A stretch of DNA of 6,191 nucleotides from Chromatiales bacterium (GCA_026984715.1 JALSRO010000477.1:1-6191); one strand, 5' to 3'. Shown: positions 1 to 5,965, counted from the stretch's first letter. A program made the numbers and translations. The notes: generated from the sequence alone by a model not told the origin.

Positions 1-1
1 A

Positions 2-772
2 CCATCGCCAGCTGCCTCGTCGGCTCCCTATGAGATGAACTTCTCTCTCGACGAAAACGGTGTCGTGATTTCAGGGGTGGTCCCCGACGAAGAGACCCGC
101 GCAGCGATCGTGGCCATTGCCCAGCGAGAATTTGGAGCGGAGAAGGTTCAGGACAGCCTGGAGCTGGCTCCCGGCGCCCCTGATGGATGGCGGGCCGTAG
201 CCGAGAGTGTTGTTTCGAGGCTGAATCGTTTCACCCGTGTGAGCGCGACACTGACCGATACTACCCTCCGTTTGAACGGTGTGGTGGGTTCCGAAGATAC
301 TCGCAGCGAAGTGGAGAACTCTATCAGCGCGGCCCTGCCATCCGCATACCGGCATGAGTATGACATCGCGGTTCCATCGGTGCTTCTTCGGAAGGCTGCC
401 GACAGTTGCCAGCGACAATTCAACGGGTTGCTGTCGGAGCAAAAGATCCATTTCAAGACCTCCAGTGCAAAAATCAGCGCGGAGAGCTACCCGCTGCTGG
501 ACAAGCTGGCAGAGATCGCTTCCAACTGTCCGGATGCAAAGATCAGGATAGAAGGGCATACCGATGCCAGGGGAGGAAAGAGGATGAACTTGAAATTGAG
601 TCGAGCGCGTGCCGATTCGGTGGTTGATTACCTGGTAGGCAAGGGTGTTGGGAGGGAGCGGCTATCTGCCGTGGGGTATGGTGAATCCAGGCCCATTGCC
701 GACAACTCGACAGCTGCCGGCAGAGCAAAAAACCGCCGTATCGAATTCAAAGTTGACATTCAGGGGAGTTGA
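2..772 (+). CDS. OmpA-family peptidoglycan-binding protein with two BON-like modules (5' partial)
   Basis: The frame is open to the window edge, and the codons before the first ATG (base 35) encode a Pro/Ser/Ala-rich linker with no ribosome site. The true start therefore lies upstream and the N-terminus (anchor or signal) is missing. Counting from the ATG at 35, residues 5-45 and 68-113 are two BON-like modules sharing a GVVxxE(E/D)TR core. Residues 125-240 are an OmpA C-terminal domain with GHTDARG and the NRRIEF ending. D177 and R192 sit 15 residues apart, as do the E. coli OmpA residues D271 and R286 that hold diaminopimelate of peptidoglycan. C125 and C165 may form a disulfide, which suits a periplasmic domain. 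The protein probably anchors the envelope to the cell wall. The downstream membrane protein begins two bases after the TGA, so the two are likely co-translated. The OmpA domain is certain; the full-length architecture is unknown. Confidence 0.9.
   Translation, partial: PSPAASSAPYEMNFSLDENGVVISGVVPDEETRAAIVAIAQREFGAEKVQDSLELAPGAPDGWRAVAESVVSRLNRFTRVSATLTDTTLRLNGVVGSEDTRSEVENSISAALPSAYRHEYDIAVPSVLLRKAADSCQRQFNGLLSEQKIHFKTSSAKISAESYPLLDKLAEIASNCPDAKIRIEGHTDARGGKRMNLKLSRARADSVVDYLVGKGVGRERLSAVGYGESRPIADNSTAAGRAKNRRIEFKVDIQGS
762..768 (+). promoter_or_regulatory. Ribosome binding site that fixes the start of the DUF4332 protein
   Basis: AGGGGAG lies six bases before the ATG at 775 and overlaps the end of the upstream OmpA-family gene. 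This spacing favours ATG 775 over the in-frame TTG at 769, which would sit directly on the Shine-Dalgarno. It also indicates translational coupling of the two genes. Confidence 0.7.
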
Positions 773-774
773 CC

Positions 775-1599
775 ATGGGCTACTTGATCGGGCAGATATT
801 GCTGTGTTTGTTAATTGCTTTTGTCCTCGGTTTTGTTATCGGATGCCTTTTTTGCCGCAGCAAACGCGCCGAGTTGAGGGATGATACCGATTGGGCAGGG
901 AGGTATGAACGGCTAAAGCGGGAACATGCGCAGCTTCAGAGTGAAACCCGTGACTGGAAAAGCAAGTATGCCGCTCTTGCAGCAGAGCCACGGACTGAGG
1001 TGGATAGCGGCGATTGGGCCGAGCGTTTCGACCAGTTGAAGCAGGATTATGATCAACTGAAAGAGGGGCAGGGGAGACTTCAGCAGGAGCGTGATGAGTG
1101 GAAGAAAAAATATGAAGAGCTTCTGGCTGCCAAGAGTAGCGGTAAGGCAACCACTCATGAATATCGGGAAGGACTGATTGGAGATGATTACCCCTATCCA
1201 GTGGAGGAGGTCGAAGGAATTGGCAAGGGCTTCGGAAGGAAACTGCGCTCTCTGGGGATCGAAACGACCGAGGATCTGTTACAGCGCTGTCGTACCAAGG
1301 ATGGCTGGGAAGATGTTGCGGACAGGATCGGCCTGAAAGAGCGTTATGTGGTTCGAAAATGGGCCAGCATGTCTGATCTGATGCGCATTCCGGGAATCAT
1401 GGGGCAGTTTGCCGAGTTGCTGGAGTTTTCCGGGGTGGAATCGGTGCAGGATCTGGCCAGCCGTGAGCCATCCACTCTTCTGGCAAGATTGGCAGAGGTC
1501 AACGCTAGGGAGCACCGCGTCAAGGAGCTCCCTGAGCTCTCTGCTGTCAGTTACTGGATCGAGAGGGCCAAAGAGCTCGATGCCGTCATGAAGATATAG
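775..1599 (+). CDS. Membrane-anchored coiled-coil protein with C-terminal DUF4332-type helix-hairpin-helix domain
   Basis: This is a 274-residue protein. Residues 3-27 are one hydrophobic transmembrane helix followed by CRSKR, so by the positive-inside rule the C-terminal part should be cytoplasmic. Residues 38-120 form a charged coiled coil made of two related copies: DWAxRxxxLKxxxxQL at 39-54 and again at 80-95, each ending in a WKxKY motif (61-65 and 109-113). Residues 142-171 carry a helix-hairpin-helix motif (EGIGKGFGRKLRSLGIETTEDLL), and a second one follows at 204-235 (IPGIMGQFAELLEFSGVESVQDL). This pair matches the DUF4332 family, whose role is not established; helix-hairpin-helix pairs usually contact nucleic acid or protein partners. 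The gene follows the OmpA-family gene by two bases, suggesting joint envelope work. The assignment to the domain family is by motif recognition; the function is unknown. Confidence 0.85.
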   Translation: MGYLIGQILLCLLIAFVLGFVIGCLFCRSKRAELRDDTDWAGRYERLKREHAQLQSETRDWKSKYAALAAEPRTEVDSGDWAERFDQLKQDYDQLKEGQGRLQQERDEWKKKYEELLAAKSSGKATTHEYREGLIGDDYPYPVEEVEGIGKGFGRKLRSLGIETTEDLLQRCRTKDGWEDVADRIGLKERYVVRKWASMSDLMRIPGIMGQFAELLEFSGVESVQDLASREPSTLLARLAEVNAREHRVKELPELSAVSYWIERAKELDAVMKI

Positions 1600-1722
1600 G
1601 GGTTCTTCATCGAATCGAGTGGGCGAAAGCGGGCCATCCTCGACAGGGGGCAGGAAACCTGTCTGCAAGAGTGGATTGGGTCACTCTGGTGATGGGGGCA
1701 AGTTCCGGTTCGGCTTCGGATC

Positions 1723-1748
1723 GCGGTGTGCAGTACAATCTGCACCGC
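1723..1748. other. Stem-loop with 2-base bulge
   Basis: GCGGTG (1723-1728) pairs fully with CACCGC (1743-1748). After a two-base bulge (1729-1730), CAG (1731-1733) pairs with CTG (1740-1742) around the loop TACAAT. That gives nine base pairs in 26 bases. No T-tract follows on either strand, so it is not a typical terminator. It may be a transcript-stabilising or processing structure, or chance. Confidence 0.4.
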
Positions 1749-1834
1749 CCCAATCCCCTCTCGCCGACGCTCCTGCTTCCCCGTGTCAAGGAGAGTGCCG
1801 TTGCGCGGTGGCTTGGTGTTATCCGGCGAAGAGC

Positions 1835-1856
1835 CGATATAGGGTTTCCTATCTCG
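1835..1856. other. Stem-loop with four-base loop
   Basis: CGATATAGG (1835-1843) pairs with CCTATCTCG (1848-1856), with one mismatch at the fourth position and a GTTT loop. This gives eight of nine pairs. No T-tract follows, so the function is unclear. Confidence 0.4.
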
Positions 1857-2040
1857 ATTCCATTTCAAGTTTCAATGAGCTGTTTCCGGCGTTCCGGCAC
1901 GCTGCGGTCTGTTATTGAATATCATGGGGTCAATGATAACCTGTTGAGAAACCCCGTTTTTCGGCGGTCTGTTGGCAGTATAAGGGTGGCCACCACTTTC
2001 AGTGGCGTCAATCCTGGGAAGCCATATTCTCCAACCTCGT

Positions 2041-2068
2041 GCCCGGATAGGCCACGGACCGGGCTTTT
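2041..2068 (+). terminator. Possible intrinsic terminator between the convergent genes
   Basis: GCCCGG (2041-2046) pairs perfectly with CCGGGC (2059-2064) around a 12-base loop and is followed by TTTT on the + strand. It would stop transcription coming from the envelope operon 30 bases before it enters the 3' end of the binding-protein gene. The same hairpin lies 34 bases past that gene's stop on the other strand but lacks a T-tract there. The short T run and large loop keep confidence low. Confidence 0.35.
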
Positions 2069-2074
2069 CAAGAT

Positions 2075-2097
2075 CCTGTTTACAGGTTTCCTGCAGG
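2075..2097. other. Nested CCTG/CAGG stem-loops at the stop of the binding-protein gene
   Basis: CCTGT (2075-2079) pairs with ACAGG (2082-2086). CAGG (2083-2086) can instead pair with CCTG (2090-2093) around TTT, and CCTGCAGG (2090-2097) is itself a palindrome touching the stop codon at 2098-2100. The alternating arms could form competing hairpins at the 3' end of the - strand transcript. Confidence 0.35.
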
Positions 2098-3138
2098 CTA
2101 GCCCCGGATTCGCTGCCACGCGGTACGGTAAAGGCGGCTCTGCTTGGCATCCGGAAATCCCCTGCTCTCCAGTCGTTTCTGAACGGAGGCGGGGGGATGG
2201 AGTGCCGGGTTTTCGAAATATTTCTCTCCCAGCAGCTTTTGGGCCTCCTTGTTGGGTGTTGCGTAATTGAATTTCTTTGCCAGCCTTGCTGCTACCTCGC
2301 TATCCATAAGAAAATTGATGAACTTGTGAGCTGCGACGGGATCCAGTGCGTGTCTGGGGACGGAGAGGCATTTTTGCCATATCAGGGTTCCTTCCTTTGG
2401 AACCGCATAGCCGATATCGTCCGTTTTTTCTGCGAGTTTCAGGAAGTCACTGCTCCAGATCATCGCTATGTCGACTTGCCGGGATGACAGGAGGGCGGAT
2501 GTTTTGCTGCTGAATCCTTTGATATTGGGTCTCTGTTTCAGCAATAGCTGCTCAGCATGTTTTATTGCTGCCGGGTCGGTGGCGTTGACGGAGTAACCGA
2601 GATATTTTTGCGTTGCCTGGAAGACCGCCACTTTGTCTGACAGCAAGGCGATACGGTTGCTATATCTCTCCGAGTCCAGCAGCGGTTTCCAGCTGTTGGG
2701 GACTTCGCGGACAGCCGACTTGCGATAGCCGATTCCCAGGGTTCCCCAAGAATACGGCAGGCTGAAGGTCCTGTTGGGGTCGAATACGGCTGTTTCCAAC
2801 TCCGCTTCCAGTTGCTTTGCATTGGGGATCAGAGAGCGATCGAGAGGGCTTAGGAGATCGGTCTGAACCAAGTGCGCGATGGAGTCATCGGTGGCGAAGA
2901 CAACGTCATAACGGGGTTTGTTTCCGAGGAATTTCGCAATGAATCCGGTTTCATCCCCGTAGAGGTCCATGATCACATCGGTATCCGTGGTTTGCCGGAA
3001 GAGCTGGAGTGCAGGTGCGTCGATGGTGCTGCCGCAGTTGAGAAAATGGAGGGACTTTCCGGTGTTCGCCTGGACCGACAGTGAGAGCAGCGGCAATGCT
3101 GCTACACTGGCCAGAAATGTGCGCCTGGTGAGAGTCAT
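2098..3138 (-). CDS. Tat-exported PotD/PotF-family periplasmic solute-binding protein, orphan
   Basis: This is a 346-residue protein from the ATG at 3138. A longer open frame runs to 3246, but only this start places the twin-arginine motif TRRTFL (residues 4-9) and hydrophobic segment (10-22) at the N-terminus, with cleavage probably after VQA. This indicates folded export to the periplasm. Family motifs follow in order: LPYSWGTLGIGY (127-138), SWKPLLDSE (149-157), DKVAVFQ (168-174), DIAMIWSSDF (223-232) and HKFINFLMDSEVAARLAKKFNYATPN (271-296), as in spermidine/putrescine binders PotD and PotF. Length fits PotD (348). Compared with PotD from memory, several ligand contacts are changed: W34 to C35, E36 to S37, Y85 to D85, E171 to A171, D257 to K256. 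D168, W228 and W254 are kept. No ATPase or permease gene is adjacent. The family is certain; the ligand is unknown and may not be a polyamine. The upstream ribosome site is weak (AGAGAAAA). Confidence 0.9.
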   Translation of the reverse strand: MTLTRRTFLASVAALPLLSLSVQANTGKSLHFLNCGSTIDAPALQLFRQTTDTDVIMDLYGDETGFIAKFLGNKPRYDVVFATDDSIAHLVQTDLLSPLDRSLIPNAKQLEAELETAVFDPNRTFSLPYSWGTLGIGYRKSAVREVPNSWKPLLDSERYSNRIALLSDKVAVFQATQKYLGYSVNATDPAAIKHAEQLLLKQRPNIKGFSSKTSALLSSRQVDIAMIWSSDFLKLAEKTDDIGYAVPKEGTLIWQKCLSVPRHALDPVAAHKFINFLMDSEVAARLAKKFNYATPNKEAQKLLGEKYFENPALHPPASVQKRLESRGFPDAKQSRLYRTAWQRIRG

Positions 3139-3204
3139 GTTTTTCTCTGGGAAATAGATTGTACTGATTCCATCATGGCGGATATGGCGCGCTGGATCAA
3201 GGTT

Positions 3205-3233
3205 TTGACAAGCCATTGATTTTTTGTAAATCA
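3205..3233 (+). promoter_or_regulatory. Weak promoter candidate with perfect -35 and overlapping inverted repeat
   Basis: TTGACA (3205-3210) is a perfect sigma-70 -35 box. Sixteen bases later TAAATC (3227-3232) is only a half match to a -10. The spacer and -10 overlap an inverted repeat, TGATTT (3217-3222) and AAATCA (3228-3233). It would read rightward, away from the binding-protein gene and antisense toward rpiA, with no gene to serve. It may be chance in an AT-rich leader or an operator for the - strand gene. Confidence 0.2.
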
Positions 3234-3368
3234 GTTTGATAAACAATTGGTTATGGTTTGCTCGGTAATGGGGAAAGGTGAAAAAAATTTCAGGATTCGA
3301 CAGGCAAACAGTTCTCTCCTGCAGCGCTCTTCCGGCTCCTGGAAAAGGCTCTGAATGCGAGTGATGGT

Positions 3369-3390
3369 GGGGAGAGGCGGCCTCCTCCCT
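3369..3390. other. Strong GC-rich stem-loop between rpiA and the binding-protein gene
   Basis: GGGA (3370-3373) pairs with TCCC (3386-3389) and GAGG (3374-3377) with CCTC (3381-3384) around the loop CGG. There is one bulged C (3385) and a G-T pair outside (3369/3390). Eight Watson-Crick pairs make it the most stable hairpin seen by eye here. It lies about 210 bases past the rpiA stop. No T-tract follows on either strand, so it could be a 3'-end protecting structure rather than an intrinsic terminator. Confidence 0.45.
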
Positions 3391-3600
3391 CTCGGCAGGT
3401 GAAATCTGCTCTCCCGGTAAGGCAAGCTACTGTGACAGATAGGGTATTATCCCAGAGGGGGGGGGAGAAATCGGCCACGATTCAGCCGTTTCGTCTGGTT
3501 ATCGGGTTAATAATATCTTTCACGGGGTACACTGTGACCAGCTGGAAGACGGTACTCCCGCGAAGCAGCACCGCTTCCATCTACGCCATTGGGGCCGGCC

Positions 3601-4257
3601 TCAGGTCAGCGTCGTGACCCCCTTTGCAGTACCCAGTAGCAGCACGTCCGCCGGTCGAATGGCGAACAGTCCATTGGTGACGACTCCGGCTATGTTGTTG
3701 ATTTGTGCCTCCAGCTTGGCCGGTTCCATGATCTGCAGTCCATGGATATCCAGGATGATATTGCCGTTGTCTGTGGTAAAGCCTTCCCGCAATACCGGTT
3801 CACCCCCCAGCTTGACCAGCTCCCGGGCAACATAGCTGCGAGCCATTGGAATGACTTCGATAGGGAGAGGGAAGGTCCCCAGAATATCCACCAGCTTGCT
3901 TTCATCCGCGATGCAGACGAATTTACGGCTTGCCGCTGCAACGATCTTCTCGCGCGTCAGTGCGCCGCCCCCCCCCTTGATTAGCTGAAGGTGTCTGGTA
4001 GTCTCATCGGCACCGTCGATATAGACGGATATCTCGTCCACCATATTGAGGTCCAGAACCTCGATGCCGTGGCTTTCGAGGCGCCGGGCGGATGCCACCG
4101 AGCTGGCGACGGTTCCGTTGATTCTGTGCTTGATCGCTGCCAGTGCGTCGATGAAGTAATTGGCTGTGGTTCCGGTTCCGATACCGATGACGGTGCCGGC
4201 TTCTACATACTCCAATGCTGCTTCGGCAACGGCCTTTTTCATTTCATCCTGGTTCAT
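3601..4257 (-). CDS. rpiA: Ribose-5-phosphate isomerase A
   Basis: The enzyme interconverts ribose 5-phosphate and ribulose 5-phosphate in the cytoplasmic pentose phosphate pathway, supplying ribose for nucleotides. The 218-residue length matches E. coli RpiA (219). The phosphate-binding GIGTGTT loop is at 25-31, SSVAS at 52-56, IDGADE at 80-85, [11 protein letters not shown] at 94-104 and the family signature ILDIHG at 168-173. The catalytic and substrate residues D81, D84, K94 and E103 fall on the same numbers as in E. coli. The start at 4257 gives the usual MxQDExKKAV N-terminus and has a GGGGGAG ribosome site about ten bases upstream. An unbroken run of nine G on the coding strand (3968-3976) encodes K94 to G97 beside the active site. 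The gene is divergent from ilvA across 112 bases and is probably transcribed alone. Identification is secure. Confidence 0.97.
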   Translation of the reverse strand: MNQDEMKKAVAEAALEYVEAGTVIGIGTGTTANYFIDALAAIKHRINGTVASSVASARRLESHGIEVLDLNMVDEISVYIDGADETTRHLQLIKGGGGALTREKIVAAASRKFVCIADESKLVDILGTFPLPIEVIPMARSYVARELVKLGGEPVLREGFTTDNGNIILDIHGLQIMEPAKLEAQINNIAGVVTNGLFAIRPADVLLLGTAKGVTTLT

Positions 4258-4369
4258 GGGTTGTCTTCTCCCCCTGTCGCTATCACCATGTCCGCGCAGT
4301 ATAAGCCTGTTTTCCGGATATCACCAGATGGGCGCTGACATTCCTTGCAGTAGCTGTTAACTTAACCGT
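4258..4369. promoter_or_regulatory. Divergent control region of rpiA and ilvA
   Basis: These 112 bases must hold the start signals of both genes. For rpiA (- strand) the best -10 is TATACT (complement of 4298-4303), about 40 bases before the ATG, with a poor -35 near 4321-4326. The same spot reads TATAAG on the + strand (4300-4305), so a bidirectional -10 is possible. For ilvA, CTGACA (4335-4340) with TTAACT or TAACTT at 4357-4363 would put the transcript start at or next to the ATG. TATCACCA occurs twice (4281-4288 and 4319-4326), and a perfect palindrome lies at 4356-4366. All promoter assignments are by eye. Confidence 0.45.
4356..4366. promoter_or_regulatory. Perfect GTTAA-C-TTAAC palindrome just before ilvA
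   Basis: The 11-base element is fully symmetric around a single central C and ends three bases before the ilvA ATG. One central base cannot form an RNA loop, so if functional it acts as DNA, for example as an operator. It occupies the place where a Shine-Dalgarno would normally be and overlaps the best ilvA -10 candidate. Confidence 0.35.
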
Positions 4370-5881
4370 ATGGAACAGTACATCAAGCAGATCCTCAACT
4401 CACGAGTCTATGACGTTGCGCGAGAGACGCCGCTGGAGCAGGCGACCTCTCTTTCAGAGCGTCTCGGGAACCGTATTCTGTTGAAGCGGGAAGATCTGCA
4501 ACAGGTGTTCTCATTCAAATTGCGGGGAGCCTACAATAGGATCTCCGCCTTGTCCGAGGAGGAGAGGGGGAGAGGAGTGATTGCTGCGTCTGCGGGTAAT
4601 CATGCCCAGGGAGTTGCGCTGGCAGGGCGCAAGCTCGGTATCCGCAGTCTCATTGTCATGCCCAAGACGACCCCGGATATCAAGGTGAACTCGGTTTCCA
4701 ATCTGGGGGGGGAGATCGTTCTCCATGGCAGCAGTTACGACGATTCCTATCGACATGCCACCCAGCTTGCCGCCGAGCGGAAGATGACCTTTATCCACCC
4801 ATACGACGACAGGCTGGTTATCGCAGGTCAAGGGACCGTAGCGATGGAGATCCTGCGACAACACTCCGCAGAACTGCATGCCTTGTTCATTCCTGTCGGT
4901 GGTGGCGGCCTGATTGCCGGTATGGCTGCTTACATAAAGAGTTTGCGCCCTGAGATCAGGGTCATTGGGGTGGAGCCGGACGATGCCCCGTCGATGCACC
5001 ATGCCCTGAGGGCGGGCGAACGTGTCAGCCTGGAGCATGTGGGTATATTTGCCGACGGTGTGGCAGTGCGGCGCGTGGGAAAGGAGCCCTTCCGGATAGC
5101 TCAGCGGTGTGTCGATGAGGTGATTCTGGTCAGCACTGACGAGATCTGTGCCGCCATCAAGGATATCTTCGACGATACCCGTTCCATCGCCGAGCCGGCT
5201 GGGGCCCTGGCGGTTGCCGGCGTCAAGAAATATGTTCAGCGAGAAGGTGTGAAGGGGTTGAACATGGCGGCCGTACTCAGTGGTGCCAACATGAATTTCG
5301 ATCGTTTGCGCCATGTGGCCGAACGTGCAGAGCTGGGCGAGCGGCGTGAGGTGCTGCTGGGTGTCACCATCCCGGAGCGCCCCGGAAGTTTTCGACAGTT
5401 TTGCGGTATCATTGGTCTACGTGCCATTACCGAATTCAACTACCGTTACTCGGATCCGGATGCAGCCCATGTCTTTGTCGGTGTTCAGATGCAGTCCGGC
5501 GAGGATGAGAAGAGTGAGCTGATGACCCGGTTGCGGGATGCGGGTTATCCCGTGGTGGATATGAGCGACAACGAGATGGCCAAGATGCATGTGCGTTACA
5601 TGGTTGGGGGGCATGCCGAGAGAGCCGAGAATGAGGTGCTGTATCGCTTCGAGTTCCCCGAGCGCCCTGGCGCACTGTTGCGTTTTCTTACACGGATGGG
5701 GCAGAATTGGAACATAAGCCTGTTTCACTACCGTAATCACGGCGCGGACTACGGTCGCATTCTGGTAGGAATTCAGGTTCCTTCGCTGGAGCGCGGAGCC
5801 TTCGCGGATTTTCTGGATGAGCTGGGATACAACTACAGGGAAGAGACGAGCAACCCGGCCTACCGGCTGTTTCTCAAGTAG
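4370..5881 (+). CDS. ilvA: Biosynthetic threonine deaminase (threonine ammonia-lyase)
   Basis: This is a PLP enzyme that turns threonine into 2-oxobutanoate and ammonia, the first committed step of isoleucine synthesis, in the cytoplasm. The length of 503 residues is close to E. coli IlvA (514). The catalytic domain spans about 1-320: SFKLRGAYN (48-56) with PLP lysine K50, SAGNHAQG (74-81), the phosphate-binding loop VGGGGLIAG (176-184) and LSGANMNFDRLR (303-314). Two ACT-like regulatory modules follow, each opening with a PERPG motif, at about 326-400 and 421-503. This layout is that of the isoleucine-inhibited, valine-activated biosynthetic form rather than the short catabolic TdcB. The ATG at 4370 gives the family start MxQYIKxILNxRVYDVA, and an in-frame stop at 4358-4360 rules out an upstream start. 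No Shine-Dalgarno is visible. It is divergent from rpiA. Identification is secure; allosteric behaviour is inferred from family. Confidence 0.97.
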   Translation: MEQYIKQILNSRVYDVARETPLEQATSLSERLGNRILLKREDLQQVFSFKLRGAYNRISALSEEERGRGVIAASAGNHAQGVALAGRKLGIRSLIVMPKTTPDIKVNSVSNLGGEIVLHGSSYDDSYRHATQLAAERKMTFIHPYDDRLVIAGQGTVAMEILRQHSAELHALFIPVGGGGLIAGMAAYIKSLRPEIRVIGVEPDDAPSMHHALRAGERVSLEHVGIFADGVAVRRVGKEPFRIAQRCVDEVILVSTDEICAAIKDIFDDTRSIAEPAGALAVAGVKKYVQREGVKGLNMAAVLSGANMNFDRLRHVAERAELGERREVLLGVTIPERPGSFRQFCGIIGLRAITEFNYRYSDPDAAHVFVGVQMQSGEDEKSELMTRLRDAGYPVVDMSDNEMAKMHVRYMVGGHAERAENEVLYRFEFPERPGALLRFLTRMGQNWNISLFHYRNHGADYGRILVGIQVPSLERGAFADFLDELGYNYREETSNPAYRLFLK

Positions 5882-5965
5882 CCCCCGGATTCGGAGGCCT
5901 CCTGTCCTCTGCAGCGGCTCCGGCTCGGCCCACGGCATTTCTCCCACGAACACACTGTCAACCCG

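Larger units (their letters stand above)
1600..2097. other. Convergent intergenic region rich in small stem-loops, no gene seen
   Basis: These 498 bases separate the + strand envelope operon from the - strand binding-protein gene. Frames on both strands stay open for stretches, but none has a good ribosome site or a recognisable protein, and the longest runs into the neighbouring gene as antisense. By eye the stretch holds stem-loops at 1649-1663 (3-base loop), 1723-1748, 1835-1856, 1920-1938 (TATCAT/ATGATA), 1993-2005 (CCACT/AGTGG) and 2041-2064. It also has a perfect 10-base palindrome GGTGGCCACC at 1985-1994, a 10-base direct repeat GCGGTCTGTT at 1904 and 1964, and TTCCGGC twice at 1884 and 1892. 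It may be a long 3' untranslated and terminator zone or the remains of a lost gene. Confidence 0.6.
3139..3600. other. Intergenic region between rpiA and the binding-protein gene, no gene seen
   Basis: This 462-base gap lies between two - strand genes. The half next to the binding-protein gene (3139-3300) is AT-rich and probably holds that gene's promoter and leader, though no clean -35/-10 pair is visible on the - strand. It contains TGATTT/AAATCA arms (3217-3233) and an A7 run (3281-3287). The rpiA-proximal half has a strong GC-rich stem-loop (3369-3390), a G9 run (3457-3465), a small GAAGC/GCTTC hairpin (3562-3577) and the 8-base palindrome GGCCGGCC (3593-3600) touching the rpiA stop codon. 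A GTG-started frame at 3399-3617 on the + strand lacks a ribosome site and any known protein likeness. Confidence 0.6.

Noticed and set aside
769..774. TTG start two codons before the DUF4332 ATG
   Set aside because: It would overlap the upstream stop and sit on the Shine-Dalgarno; ATG 775 has ideal spacing.
1551..1868. 105-codon - strand frame overlapping the DUF4332 gene end
   Set aside because: It starts without a ribosome site, has low-complexity composition without domain likeness, and overlaps a well supported gene.
1671..2270. 199-codon + strand open frame in the convergent gap
   Set aside because: It has no ribosome site and no recognisable family. It is Ser/Pro/Arg-rich like a shadow frame, and its last third is antisense to the binding-protein gene.
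3216..3245. FNR-type site suggested by TTGAT and ATCA words upstream of the binding-protein gene
   Set aside because: The half sites do not sit in the TTGAT-N4-ATCAA arrangement on either strand.
3139..3246. 36-residue N-terminal extension of the binding protein
   Set aside because: The extension has no signal character and would bury the twin-arginine signal peptide; the internal ATG at 3138 puts that signal at the N-terminus.
3399..3617. 72-codon GTG-started + strand frame in the rpiA/binding-protein gap
   Set aside because: There is no ribosome site or family likeness, and it crosses the G9 run and the rpiA stop.
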